From NCBI RefSeq assembly GCF_019599265.1, contig NZ_JAHZTC010000003.1:186001-250000 (forward strand): a stretch of 64,000 nucleotides of DNA. Reading direction: 5' to 3'. Positions 26,084-35,326 of the stretch are shown here, piece by piece; the first letter of the stretch is position 1; each line of letters begins with the position of its first letter. The DNA comes from Pontibacter sp. HSC-14F20. GTDB taxonomy: Bacteria > Bacteroidota > Bacteroidia > Cytophagales > Hymenobacteraceae. Below the pieces are notes generated by a model, which made no database searches, was not told the origin of the DNA, and saw only the letters and a program-made list of their open reading frames with translations. Both the position numbers and the translations under genes were made by a program.

Positions 26084-27356
26084 ACAGCAAAACAGGTATA
26101 GCCTGCACTTGCTGCTCTTTGTGCTCACTTTGGTCACGACGACTATTGCCGGGGCCGAGTGGCGCTTTGGCAAGTTGTTCTTCTGGGGGCCGGAGGGCTT
26201 TTCATGGATGGGTTCTTTTACCTTGGCCGAACTGGCAGCCGGGCTGTACTTCTCTATACCTTTCCTGGGCGTGCTCACGGTACACGAGTTCGGGCATTAT
26301 TTCACCGCGAAGCGATACCGGGCCGACGTATCATTGCCTTATTATATCCCGCTGTGGTTCGGCATCACGTCTTCCATCGGCACCATGGGGGCTTTCATCC
26401 GGATCAGGAGCCGCATTTTCTCCCGGCAGCAGTTCTTCGACATAGGCATTGCTGGTCCGTTGGCCGGCTTTATGGTGGCGATCCCGCTGCTATGGTATAG
26501 CTTCACGCACCTGCCCGACCCGAATTATATTTTCACGATCCATCCGGAGTACCAACAATTCGGACTCGACTATGCCCAGTATATATACCAGGGTGAAGGT
26601 AATTTCTCGCTCGGCAAGAACCTGCTTTTTCTATTCTTTGAACGCTATGTGGCAGACCCGGCGCTGGTTCCCAATGCCTATGAGGTGATCCATTACCCGC
26701 TACTCTTTGCGGGCTACCTGGCTTTGTTCTTCACAGCGCTCAACCTCCTGCCTATCGGTCAGCTGGATGGCGGGCACGTGCTCTATGGCCTGATTGGGTA
26801 TAAACGCTTCAACCAGCTTTCGCCGATTTTCTTTGCTTTGTTTATCCTGTATGCCGGTATGGGGATGATCTCGCCGCACCGCGAACCGCTCTGGGATGAC
26901 AGCCTTTTGGTAGTACTGGCTCCTTTCGTGTTTTTTGCCTTTCGGGGTATCCTGCACGACAACCCCCAAGGTCTTATGGCAGCGCTGGGGATGTTGCTGG
27001 CGCAGTACAGTCTGGCTGAGACCTTTCCAGAGATGGCAGGTTACATCTGGGTATGGCCGCTGTATGTGCTCTACCTGTTCTTTGTGCTGGAGCCCGCCAC
27101 CCCGAAACTGCGCTTTACTGTATACTTGGTGCTGATTGTCGTGACAGCGCAAGTCGCGATTGCCTGGCTATACCCAATGGCGGACGGATATAGCGGCTGG
27201 CTGGTTTTTGGTCTGCTGCTCTCTCGCCTCATGGGCATCTTCCACCCTTCCTGCCCGAATGAAGCACCACTTACGCCAGGCCGTAAGGTCTTAGGAATAC
27301 TGGCTTTCGTGATTTTCCTGCTTTGCTTTAGTCCAACGCCTTTTGTTATTGAGTAA
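26070..27356 (+). CDS. Site-2 protease family (M50) membrane metalloprotease
   Basis: About 428 residues, start at the ATG at 26070 (MQFPKQQNRYSLHLLLF). The zinc motif HEFGH lies in the second hydrophobic segment, and the third ligand motif NLLPIGQLDGGH in a later one; at least eight hydrophobic stretches are visible. This is the S2P type that cuts within the membrane. The substrate is unknown; it resembles the plant EGY-like/bacterial forms lacking PDZ domains. Overlaps the HAD gene; no terminator follows, only a long repeat-containing spacer. Confidence 0.88.
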   Translation: MQFPKQQNRYSLHLLLFVLTLVTTTIAGAEWRFGKLFFWGPEGFSWMGSFTLAELAAGLYFSIPFLGVLTVHEFGHYFTAKRYRADVSLPYYIPLWFGITSSIGTMGAFIRIRSRIFSRQQFFDIGIAGPLAGFMVAIPLLWYSFTHLPDPNYIFTIHPEYQQFGLDYAQYIYQGEGNFSLGKNLLFLFFERYVADPALVPNAYEVIHYPLLFAGYLALFFTALNLLPIGQLDGGHVLYGLIGYKRFNQLSPIFFALFILYAGMGMISPHREPLWDDSLLVVLAPFVFFAFRGILHDNPQGLMAALGMLLAQYSLAETFPEMAGYIWVWPLYVLYLFFVLEPATPKLRFTVYLVLIVVTAQVAIAWLYPMADGYSGWLVFGLLLSRLMGIFHPSCPNEAPLTPGRKVLGILAFVIFLLCFSPTPFVIE

Positions 27357-27482
27357 CTTGTCTGAATCAGGATTTACAGGATTAAAGAGAGCCCCTACCC
27401 CACGGATTGATAGGATTCTCGTGCTCAATTATACCCACCCCTGCCCTTCGGAGGTGGAGTCTCAGCCACTACCACTTCTTTA

Positions 27483-27780
27483 TAGGTATAAGTGCTATCG
27501 CAAATTACCACTGTCAGGTATAGCAAGACTAACTTGCCCCTTAGACTATGAAATAGATCACCTGTACCAGGTGCACCAAACGACACTCCACTGTTGGGGG
27601 TGAAGGGGTCCCTTGTCAAGAGCGTTCAGCGAGTGGGGGTAGGGGCCCTCGATTTTTGTGTCAAGACAAAAAGTAAGTGCCCGCCGCACAGGCGAAGCTA
27701 TAAAACAAGTCAGGTTGCTAAAGATAAAGCTGTTGCTACAAAGCAACACGGGTTGCTATACCTGCAACAGCCTAATCCAC
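27483..27780 (+). repeat. Dispersed intergenic repeat, copy B
   Basis: Same ordered blocks as copy A (2690-3000) and, inverted, copy C: AGGTATAAGTGCTATCGCAA, CAGGTATAGCAAG, a CGACACTCCACTG-TTGGGGGTGAA block, GCGTTCAGCGAGTGGGGGTA and GGGGCCCTCGA (27621-27652), CAAGACAAAAAGT, GTGCCCGCCGCACAGG, CTATAAAACAAGTC, and a GCTATACCTGCAA tail. The spacer 27357-27872 holds nothing else except a terminator. Confidence 0.75.
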
Positions 27781-27811
27781 ATTAACGAGAGCAAGTAATA
27801 CCTAAAAGAAA

Positions 27812-27830
27812 AAGGGGCCAAAAGCCCCTT
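27812..27830 (-). terminator. Intrinsic terminator for the rhodanese gene
   Basis: Stem AAGGGGC/GCCCCTT (27812-27818 and 27824-27830) with loop CAAAA; on the minus strand it is followed by TTTCTTTT. Confidence 0.7.
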
Positions 27831-27872
27831 CCATAGCAGACAAGAGCGAGAACGCTCACGCCATACTCATTC

Positions 27873-28175
27873 TTACCCCTGGTAGCCAGTAATTCCCCCA
27901 ACCAGGTTACGAACCTGCTTGAACCCCTGCTGCTGCAGAAAAGCCTTGGCAGAAGCCGAACGCATGCCGGACTTGCAATGCACGATCAGTTCCATGTCTT
28001 TATAGTCTTCTAGGTCGTCGAGGCGTTGCGGCAGTGCTCCCAGCGGGATGTTTTGTGCGCCTTCAATTCTGCTTTCCTGATGCTCCCAGTCTTCGCGAAC
28101 GTCGATGATAACGGGCATTTCGCCATTGGCCAATCGCTCCTTGAGTTCTTCGGCCGTGATGTCTGTTGTAATCAT
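27873..28175 (-). CDS. Rhodanese-like domain protein
   Basis: 100 residues from the ATG at 28175 (MITTDITAEELKERL). It has IIDVRE near residue 25 and the active loop VHCKSGMRSA around Cys70, typical of GlpE-like sulfurtransferases that transfer sulfane sulfur to acceptors. The start overlaps the stop of the upstream T9SS gene as ATGA, so translation is probably coupled, though a functional link is not obvious. A longer frame into that gene exists but would duplicate its coding end. Confidence 0.85.
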   Translation of the reverse strand: MITTDITAEELKERLANGEMPVIIDVREDWEHQESRIEGAQNIPLGALPQRLDDLEDYKDMELIVHCKSGMRSASAKAFLQQQGFKQVRNLVGGITGYQG

Positions 28176-29983
28176 AATTTTAGTAGGATGCGTTTGGTGA
28201 TAAATGTATGATGGTCGGTTTCTATGCGGATAGTGTATAAGCCCGGCGAAAGCCTTGGGAGGCGAACCGGTTCCTGCCATGTTGTTGCTGTATGACGCAG
28301 AATCTCTCGCCCTGTTACATCGTAGAGCGAAAAAGAGCGGTAGGAATCTGAGAAATGTAAAATACCAGTATTGGGATTCGGGTACACCTTAAAGCTTGCT
28401 TCAAGCGCCTCTTCTTCCAGACCTAGTGCCTGCCCGGCCATCACAGGGCGCAACATAACAGCACCTGCGTTGACAGAATCCTGCTGCCAGCCTCCCACTA
28501 CTGTGTTGTAAAACAGGCGTCCGGTGGTTCCGGCATTGCGGTCAAAGCCAATATTGAGGAATAATGTGGCGGGTTGACTAAAGCCAACATAAAAAGTACC
28601 CTCAACCGGAACCGGCTGGTTCAGCTCCACTTCATAAAAAGTATTGAGTCCCTCATTCTGCTGCACCTGAAAAGATTGCTCATGCAAGGTGCGACCGGGA
28701 CGTCCGTTGTCATCAGCCCAAATGCGGAAGACGATGGAGATGTTGTTATGTTGCACACCCACCTGCGGGAAATGCACCCGGAATGCATGTACCTGATCCA
28801 GAGCAGCTACTTCGAAGCGCTGCGCCACCTGGGTGTTGCCATAGGTATAGAGACTACTATAACCGGCCTCAGCTGTGCCATCGTCCAGGGCAAAGTAATC
28901 GCTGAAGGTGGTGCGTTGCAGAGTGCTGTCGTTGGCGAGCTGCCGGGCGTTCTGTTCTTTTGTATCGAGCCAGAAACCGTGCTCCAGCACAAAGCTCTCC
29001 GGATTGAGGTTGAGATTGCTGATGCGTGGTGTTGCGGTTATGGTGTGTTGGCGTGCTTGGCCAGGTATGAGTCCTTCTTCACGCAGAAAAGTATCAACCG
29101 GAGAAGCGCCAACCTGCTGTATAAATGCACGCCAGGCAATGGCTCCTGGCAGGTCGCCAAGGTTATTCAGACTGGCGGATATCTCGTCGCGCAGGTATAG
29201 CTCGGGTTTAGCCAGAAACTGACGGGCGGGCACTGCGTTGTAGTCCATTAACGCCGATACGCTTTCGCTGATGCCGACGTCGCGGGTCGCGTTTTGGCCT
29301 TGGCGGCGGTTGCGGTCCAGCTCCACGTAGTCCAGGTTCCAGACGTCGCGCAGGGCGTTGCGGATTCCTTCGCTTCGGAAACGAAACTGAAACTCGTCGT
29401 GCAGAAAGCGTTGCTCCCGAACTGCTACCCAAGCCTGTGCAAACTCCGTCACCAGCCCCGGCGCGGTCTGCTGCCATACCTGTACCCAGTTGCTGTCGGC
29501 ATCTCTGAACTCCAGGCGCAAAAAGCGAGGGTTGTTATTGTTTCGTTCCGGCGCACTGCCCTGTCCACCAGACTGCCAGTAAAAACTCAGGTATACAGAA
29601 TCTGCTGGCGTGAGTCCTCCTAACCGGATAGGCTGTGAAGTAAGTGTGTCGGTTGGACCAGCGATGTTACTGCCATAAGGGTTGCCCTGGGCATCGAGTC
29701 CGTCAAATGTGGCTACGTTGCGTGTCACCGGCCGAAGGGCGAAGCGATTGTTTACGTAAGTGCCGCCGTTGATCCAGTAAGCCGGATCAGGGGTGATCAT
29801 AACTCCGGAGAAATCATCAAAAAACGGTAGCGAAAGTGGGTTGTTCTCAGTGCGGAGTTGATAAGGACTGCTGGCAGGTATACGCTGCGGGTCCTGTTGT
29901 AAAGGCATCAGTACGCCCTGAGCCGAAGCAAAAGAGCCACAGCAGAACAGTACCATCGTCAACAGAAACCGTCTTACACCCAT
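28172..29983 (-). CDS. Secreted protein with T9SS type A sorting domain
   Basis: 603 residues. Signal peptide (MGVRRFLLTMVLFCCGSFASAQ); a large beta-rich middle containing FFDDFSGV and a jelly-roll-like segment VYLSFYWQSGGQG; C-terminal Por-secretion tail with FKVYPNPNTG, LYDVTGREI, LSPGLYTIRIET and KRILLKL. This tail directs export by the Bacteroidetes type IX system and surface anchoring. The ligand or enzymatic role is unknown. The PASTA gene ends just upstream with a terminator. Confidence 0.88.
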   Translation of the reverse strand: MGVRRFLLTMVLFCCGSFASAQGVLMPLQQDPQRIPASSPYQLRTENNPLSLPFFDDFSGVMITPDPAYWINGGTYVNNRFALRPVTRNVATFDGLDAQGNPYGSNIAGPTDTLTSQPIRLGGLTPADSVYLSFYWQSGGQGSAPERNNNNPRFLRLEFRDADSNWVQVWQQTAPGLVTEFAQAWVAVREQRFLHDEFQFRFRSEGIRNALRDVWNLDYVELDRNRRQGQNATRDVGISESVSALMDYNAVPARQFLAKPELYLRDEISASLNNLGDLPGAIAWRAFIQQVGASPVDTFLREEGLIPGQARQHTITATPRISNLNLNPESFVLEHGFWLDTKEQNARQLANDSTLQRTTFSDYFALDDGTAEAGYSSLYTYGNTQVAQRFEVAALDQVHAFRVHFPQVGVQHNNISIVFRIWADDNGRPGRTLHEQSFQVQQNEGLNTFYEVELNQPVPVEGTFYVGFSQPATLFLNIGFDRNAGTTGRLFYNTVVGGWQQDSVNAGAVMLRPVMAGQALGLEEEALEASFKVYPNPNTGILHFSDSYRSFSLYDVTGREILRHTATTWQEPVRLPRLSPGLYTIRIETDHHTFITKRILLKL

Positions 29984-30000
29984 ACCTTAACTTATATAAA

Positions 30001-30031
30001 ATGCGCCCGCCACGGTGAGCAGCGGGCGCAT
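30001..30031 (-). terminator. Intrinsic terminator after the PASTA gene
   Basis: Stem ATGCGCCCGC/GCGGGCGCAT (30001-30010 and 30022-30031), 11-nt loop, followed on the minus strand by TTTATATAAG. It lies in the short gap before the T9SS gene. Confidence 0.8.
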
Positions 30032-30034
30032 CTG

Positions 30035-30811
30035 TTAGTCTATACCTTGCACAGGCTCTTCGCCGGCCACCCAAAGGTCCACCAACTCACCTGTTCGTAT
30101 CTTGGCTTTCACATCAGCAATCGGGCGCTGACGTACAATCGTACCGTCCGGCTTACCGCTGCCTGCCACATAAATGATATTGCCGAGTTGTAGTTTCTGG
30201 CCAACCAGTAGTACCGAAGCCTCGTCGAGTGGCATACCTACCACATCTGGCACTTCAAACTCGGTGTTACCCAAACCATCGCCCACATGCAGATCTACTA
30301 CAGCGCCTTTCGGAACCTGATCGCCCGGCTGTATCTCCTTGCCGTTCACAAACTGCTTCAGCACGGCGCCATGCTGCAGATCAGGCACATTGGTTATTTT
30401 CCCGCGACGTAGGTTATAACTTTTGAGGATCAGCTCTGCATTTTTCACGGACCCGTCAATCAGCTTTGGCATCTTGATCATCGGCGGGTTTTTCATGTTA
30501 ATGCTGATGTAGATCTTGCGGTTCTCCTTCACTTTGGAGCCCGGTGAAGGATCTTGCGTCATAATCTCAAAAGGCTTGTACTCCGGATGATAGCTGGAGT
30601 CGTTTACGAAGTAGCGCAGGTTCTGTTCTTCCAGAAATGGCTCCGCATCTGGCAGCTGCATGCCCGTAATTTTCGGTACTGAAATAGTCTCGCCGTGGTT
30701 GGTGGCCGACGGCAGGTATAGGTAGAAGAATCCGAAAATCAACCCGGCCACGATCACCCCCATCAAAGCCAGATGTACCAGCACCCCCACAAATGAATTC
30801 GTCTTTAACAT
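30035..30811 (-). CDS. Membrane-anchored PASTA-domain protein
   Basis: 258 residues: short cytoplasmic N-terminus, one transmembrane segment (VHLALMGVIVAGLIFGFFYLY, cut here at 20: residues about 11-31) and three PASTA repeats, seen in ISVPKITGMQLPDAEPFL, IKMPKLIDGSVKNAELIL and FEVPDVVGMPLDEASVLL. PASTA domains bind muropeptide or beta-lactam-like ligands. No Ser/Thr kinase domain is attached, unlike the classic PASTA kinases. It lies downstream of the double D-Ala-D-Ala ligase on the same strand, about 195 bases away, which suits a cell-wall role. Confidence 0.85.
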   Translation of the reverse strand: MLKTNSFVGVLVHLALMGVIVAGLIFGFFYLYLPSATNHGETISVPKITGMQLPDAEPFLEEQNLRYFVNDSSYHPEYKPFEIMTQDPSPGSKVKENRKIYISINMKNPPMIKMPKLIDGSVKNAELILKSYNLRRGKITNVPDLQHGAVLKQFVNGKEIQPGDQVPKGAVVDLHVGDGLGNTEFEVPDVVGMPLDEASVLLVGQKLQLGNIIYVAGSGKPDGTIVRQRPIADVKAKIRTGELVDLWVAGEEPVQGID

Positions 30812-31006
30812 TTAATTTATTATTGATTGTCTGCCCCTGCGGGACTTTTTTATTTTGTTTTAGTGATTTAGTGGCTGAGCGATTAGTGAATTTAGATATC
30901 CGAAAATAATAAATTAACTCAGACAGTTAGTCGAACAAAGATTCGTTTTTCCAAAAACTCAGTTAAACCTTGAATCACTAATTCACTCAATCACTAATTT
31001 CTAAAC

Positions 31007-33733
31007 TTACACGTTCCTCGATTTATACCCTTCCAATTCCTTGGTTCGCTCGTTTCGCTCCACACCGAATGTCAGGATGCGGTCGATGAACTCGTAAGGC
31101 TTGTAGCCGTTAATGGCGGTCTGGTGGAAGATGCAGGTTGCCGGCGTCATACCTGGCAGGGAGTTTACCTCGATGATGATCGTCTCCACCTCGTCGTTAT
31201 CCAGTACGCGCACAAAGGCGTCGATGCGGGCATAGCCTTCAATGTTCAGAATTTGGGCCACTGACTTCAGGTCTTCTTTTACCTGGTCAGAAATTTTCTG
31301 ACGCCGCTCCGGATCAGCAGCATAACGGGCCGGGGTAATGTTCTGCCCCTCTCCTGCCAGAAACTTCTCTTCCAGCGACAATACTTCGCCTTCAGCCAGT
31401 GCCTCGGATGCCTCAAACACTTCGTAAGCCACAGTGCCATCCGGTGCATAGGTAGTCAGTAAGCCACCGGTAATTTCCAGGAAGTGCTTTGCGCCATTTT
31501 TGCTGATGAGCGTTTCCACCAGATAGCCCTGCTTGTTTGGAAATTCTTCTTTGAAGCCCAGCGACAGTGTTCTGGCGCATTCCGTGTCCAGCTCCTCCAT
31601 TTCACGGAAGATCAGAGTCGTGAAAGCGTCCAGTTCCGCGCGGTTTTTGATCTTTTTCACGGCAGAGCTACAACCATCGTCGGCCGGCTTAGCAATAAAC
31701 GGATATCGGAACTCGGTTTCAAGACTCTGGTAAAAAGCTTCTTTGTCTTTCAGCCAGTCCTCTTTCCAAGCCATGCGGTGATGCGCTACCGGCACGCCAT
31801 GTTTGGCAAGGATCTCGTTCGTTTCGTACTTGTTGATCGTGATCTGCGAAGAGCTGATGCCGGAACCGTTGTAAGGTATAGACAGCTTCTCGAGCTCCTG
31901 CTGCAAAGCACCATCCTCACCCGGACGACCATGCAGGGCAATGAACACGGCATCGACCATGTTCTGCAGTTGGCTATAGGTCAGACGGCTCGGTTCATCA
32001 AGGCTCTTGCCCGTATACTTGCGGGTAATGCTTTCGGCTTCGCTAATGATCTCCTGCAGCACAGGATGCGGCTTACCGCCCTCCTCAAAGTGATGGATTT
32101 TCTCCTTGATGTCGTCAGCATTGTCTTTCAACATGATGTTGATCGGAATGCTGTACAGACGGTGCGCCTCGTTGCTGCCCGTCAAAAAGATCGGTAGTGG
32201 CTCGTATTTAGTAGAGGAAGAAAGCTTTTCGTAGATGTTACGACCGCTCTCCACCGAAATATGTCTTTCGGATGAATAACCACCCATGATCACCCCCACC
32301 CGGATCTTGTCGTGGCGATGGGCGTTTTCCTCGCGGATGGCATTGTCGAGTTTGCTCAGCAGTTTGGTCAGCGTCACAGTGTCTTTACCGGACTTGAGGC
32401 GCTCGGCCACGGAGGTACGGATGATGTAAGTCAGGAACTGCGATGGGTTCAAGCCGATTTCCGCTGCCTGGTGGAAGAAGAACGACGATGGCAGCATACC
32501 CGATGTCGTGTTCGGATCATTCAGGAAAATATTGCCTTCCTCGGTGATGAAACCGTCAAGACGGGCGTACACGTTAAAGCCCAAGTCGACGAACAGTTTG
32601 CTACAGGCTTTGCGTATCTCCTGGATCTGATCGCTTGGTAAATTGATCGGTGTGATCTTGCGTGCCAGACCCGGCAGGTATTTCGAGCGGTAGTCAAACA
32701 CTTCATTGCCCTTCACGATCTCAGTCGGTGGCAAAGCAATCGGCTGACTGGCTTCGTCCTGCACCACGATGCAAGAGAACTCACGTCCGTTGATAAAAGC
32801 CTCTACCAGCACCTGCTGCTCATGCTCTACGCTGGTCAGCACGATGGTTTCGGTATCGGTTGTGGCGAAGGTATGGTTGATGTGGTTCAGCAACTCTTCC
32901 GGGTGATAAAGGATTGTGCCGTTTTCCAGCACCACCGGCATGCCGATACCCTCGCGGATATCCACAAGTTGTTTCATGCTGGCCACCTGCTTCTCCTCGC
33001 CCAGCGCCTGCCATTGCGCCTTGTAAATATTCTTGGTAAAGAAACTACGGTCCATGCCCTGCTCGAACAGGTCATAGTTGTGCTCCTTCACAATGGAAAC
33101 GCCAATCGAAGAACCTTGATGCGGTGCCTTGAGTACTAGCGGCAGACCCAGATCCGCTACCAGCGACTCGAATAGCTGTTGGCGGTCGTTTACGTCTTTC
33201 CACTCAGCGTACTGCACTTTGCGGTAATCCGGCGTCGGGAAGCCATGCTGTTTGAGCATCTCCTTTTGCGCGGCTTTGTCTATACCTATCGCTGAGGGAA
33301 GTATACCTGAGCCAGAATACGGAATATGGTACCATTCAAGCAAACCCTGAATGCTGCCGTCCTCGCCGTACGGTCCGTGCAGGGCCAGGAAAGCAAAGTC
33401 GAAATGATTTTTGAATTCGTGTGGCAACAGGCGCTTACCGGCTCTCGCAATAATGCGGTCCTGCTCCTCCACACTTAGCTCACCCAGCGACTCCAGGTAA
33501 ATCTGGAGTCCGTGCTCGCTCTCCGGCAGGGCCTCCACTGGCGGATAAAAGTCGCGGATAGTGCCTTTATAAATGTACTGCCAGTCCAGCAAAATGAAGT
33601 TGCCAAGGCTGTCGGCAAACACCGGAACGGCTTCAAAAAGGGCTTTATCGAGGTTATCGTACACGGTGCGGCCACCTGCAAATGAAATCTCCCGCTCACG
33701 GGATGGTCCGCCAAATATTATTCCTACTTTCAT
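31007..33733 (-). CDS. ddl: Tandem (double) D-alanine--D-alanine ligase
   Basis: 908 residues from the ATG at 33733, about three times a normal Ddl of 300-350 residues, with two complete ATP-grasp modules. Module 1 (1-465): GIIFGGPSRE, ALHGPYGEDG, KAPHQGSSIGV, a lid DYRSKY (348-352), RLDGFITEEG and NDPNT (405-409), where the usual E in ExN is D. Module 2 (476-908): VGVIMGGYSSE, ALHGRPGEDG, KPADDGCSSAV, and IEVNSLPGMT (E at 855), but without the DYxxKY lid. The modules are too divergent to be a recent duplication. The family makes the D-Ala-D-Ala end of peptidoglycan precursors. PASTA gene downstream. Confidence 0.85.
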   Translation of the reverse strand: MKVGIIFGGPSREREISFAGGRTVYDNLDKALFEAVPVFADSLGNFILLDWQYIYKGTIRDFYPPVEALPESEHGLQIYLESLGELSVEEQDRIIARAGKRLLPHEFKNHFDFAFLALHGPYGEDGSIQGLLEWYHIPYSGSGILPSAIGIDKAAQKEMLKQHGFPTPDYRKVQYAEWKDVNDRQQLFESLVADLGLPLVLKAPHQGSSIGVSIVKEHNYDLFEQGMDRSFFTKNIYKAQWQALGEEKQVASMKQLVDIREGIGMPVVLENGTILYHPEELLNHINHTFATTDTETIVLTSVEHEQQVLVEAFINGREFSCIVVQDEASQPIALPPTEIVKGNEVFDYRSKYLPGLARKITPINLPSDQIQEIRKACSKLFVDLGFNVYARLDGFITEEGNIFLNDPNTTSGMLPSSFFFHQAAEIGLNPSQFLTYIIRTSVAERLKSGKDTVTLTKLLSKLDNAIREENAHRHDKIRVGVIMGGYSSERHISVESGRNIYEKLSSSTKYEPLPIFLTGSNEAHRLYSIPINIMLKDNADDIKEKIHHFEEGGKPHPVLQEIISEAESITRKYTGKSLDEPSRLTYSQLQNMVDAVFIALHGRPGEDGALQQELEKLSIPYNGSGISSSQITINKYETNEILAKHGVPVAHHRMAWKEDWLKDKEAFYQSLETEFRYPFIAKPADDGCSSAVKKIKNRAELDAFTTLIFREMEELDTECARTLSLGFKEEFPNKQGYLVETLISKNGAKHFLEITGGLLTTYAPDGTVAYEVFEASEALAEGEVLSLEEKFLAGEGQNITPARYAADPERRQKISDQVKEDLKSVAQILNIEGYARIDAFVRVLDNDEVETIIIEVNSLPGMTPATCIFHQTAINGYKPYEFIDRILTFGVERNERTKELEGYKSRNV

Positions 33734-33974
33734 GGTATGCAAAGGTAACAAATACACTCAGTATTTTAAGGGGCAAAAGATACAGGATGCTTTTGGATTT
33801 ACATAGTAAAATCGGGATTTATGATGCTTGCTATACCTATAACGGTGGAGGTGGTGTAGAAATTCGATGTTTAACCAAGAGGAAGGTGGTTTGCCAGGCG
33901 GGCAGTTGGGAGTATTATACCTCTTGCCGCGAGCGTCTATCCTCGTGTCTGGTATTGTGGGGTCTCTGGCCCAG

Positions 33975-34094
33975 GTATAGGTATAGCTTACTTTGCTTTC
34001 TAGCAACTGCAATTATAGGTATATCAAACCGACTTGTTTTATAGCTTCGCCTGTGCGGTGGGCACTCACTTTTTTCCTTGATGGGGGTAGGGGG
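33975..34094 (-). repeat. Dispersed intergenic repeat, copy C, left part
   Basis: Inverted relative to copies A and B: GACTTGTTTTATAGC, CCTGTGCGG, GGGCACTCACTTTTT, then GATGGGGGTAGGGGG, where the sequence is cut by the insertion element. The other part is at 34833-35100. Confidence 0.7.
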
Positions 34095-34823
34095 CACTAC
34101 TGTTCGAAACCTTGTCAAGTGACGAATTTTTCCATTTTGGCAGGGTCCCCTCCGCAGAGCAGCACGATCTGTCTGACTATTTCCACGTCCAATTCCTGGG
34201 CAAAGCGCAGCCTGGCGCGGCGGTCGCTGTCGAGCTTGTTGAGCTTGCGGTAGACGATGAGCAGCAGGGCCACGATCAGGGTCATGTAGCGCATGACCTG
34301 GATGCCGTTCACATCCCGGGTGAGCAGGTGCTCGAGCTGCAGGTGCTGTTTTAAGAACTTGATGAGCACCTCGATCTGCCAGCGCTCCTTGTAGAGGGCA
34401 GCCACCTGGTAGGCATCCAGCCAGGCGATGTTGGTGACAAAGCAGATCTGCTCCCCCGATTCCAGGGTGGCCTTGACCAGGCGCAGGGGCTTTTCGAGGT
34501 AGCTTCCGGGCTTTTCCCGGAAGCTCACCCAGGCATCGCTCAGCACGGTGAGGGTCATCCCCTCGGGCTGCTGCCCCACGGCCAGCAGCTCCTCCATCAC
34601 CCGAAGGCTTGCTTTGCCCCCCTCCAACAGCGAGAGCAGCAGCAGTTGAAACATCACCCGCCCGCTGAGCTTCTTGACCTGGTGGTCCACCCGCGTCCGG
34701 GCCGCCAGCTGAGCAAGGTCCTGGTCAGGGATAAATGCCAGTAAATCCTTCGCCTTCATATCAGCCTCCTTTCATGTATGCCCGTTACATAATACGAACT
34801 TGACAAGGTTTCGAACAGTAGTG
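34095..34823 (-). mobile_element. IS4-type insertion element, internally deleted, 729 bp
   Basis: Perfect 26-bp terminal inverted repeats: 34095-34120 and 34798-34823 (CACTACTGTTCG...). The element carries one minus-strand ORF that is about half the usual transposase length. Full IS4-family elements are near 1.4 kb, so this is a deletion derivative with intact ends that could be mobilised in trans. It sits inside repeat copy C. Flanking target duplication is not exact; GGGGTAGGGGG on the left resembles GGCTAGGGG on the right. Confidence 0.8.
34115..34759 (-). pseudogene. Truncated IS4-family transposase
   Basis: 214 residues. The N-terminal helical region (KAKDLLAFIPDQDLAQLAA; FQLLLLSLLEGGKASLRVMEEL) leads straight to the C-terminal catalytic part with CFVTNI, LDAYQVAALYKERW and the Y-x2-R-x3-E-x6-K signature in YKERWQIEVLIKFLKQ. 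The middle region holding the first two Asp residues of the DDE triad is missing, so it cannot be an active transposase, although the reading frame is open. Confidence 0.8.
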
Positions 34824-34832
34824 GCTAGGGGC

Positions 34833-35100
34833 CCTCGATAATGAAAAAATAGAGAGCCCCTACCCCCAGTAAGCAAAAAAACAAGACCCTCCAAATCGAG
34901 GGCCCCTACCCCACTCGCTGACCGCTCTTGACAGGGGGACCCCTTCACCCCCAACAGTGGAGTGTCGTAAAGTGCACTTGGCTAAGCGATCTGCTTCATA
35001 GTAAGTGTAAAAGTTAGTCTTGCTTACCTGCCAGAGCAATTTGCTATAAAGCTATACCTAACAACTGGCAGTTACAGAGATTCCTCCTTTGAAGGGGGCA
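34833..35100 (-). repeat. Dispersed intergenic repeat, copy C, right part
   Basis: Continues the inverted copy after the IS: AATCGAGGGCCCCTACCCC, ACTCGCTGACCGCTCTTGAC, ACCCCTTCACCCCCAACAGT, GGAGTGTCG, TTAGTCTTGC and ATTTGCTATA, all complementary to copy B. There is an extra partial GAGAGCCCCTACCCCCA unit at 34854-34870, so a small local duplication or rearrangement accompanied insertion. Confidence 0.7.
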
Positions 35101-35241
35101 GGGGATGTTAATCGTGCACGCTCCCACCCCTGTTTGTAGGGGAACGGCGGGTGGGATAACAAAATACCGGGCGGTTGAACCCTATGGCTGTAAAAATCCT
35201 GCAAATCCTAAAATCCTGATTCAGACGAATACCCTTTTCGC

Positions 35242-35249
35242 TATATTTG
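35242..35249 (+). promoter_or_regulatory. -7 box upstream of pgk
   Basis: TATATTTG matches the Bacteroidetes primary-sigma TAnnTTTG. It is about 85 bases upstream of the pgk ATG. I do not see a clear TTG at the expected -33 spacing. Confidence 0.5.
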
Positions 35250-35326
35250 TACACCCATTTACGCTTACCGGAAACAAAAACTCCGTAAAAACGAAAAACG
35301 AGTAAGACTAACGAAAAAGACAAATC

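Noticed and set aside
31484-32197. Long plus-strand ORF opposite ddl
   Set aside because: Shadow of the ligase coding strand; no protein pattern.
31007-33733. Sequencing-caused duplication of ddl
   Set aside because: The two modules differ strongly throughout and each has its own conserved motifs, so this is an old fusion.
33682-34044. ORF through the copy C repeat
   Set aside because: It overlaps the ddl start and runs into repeat DNA; the similar frames at 27343-27603 and 27594-27785 are in copy B, so these are repeat-derived.
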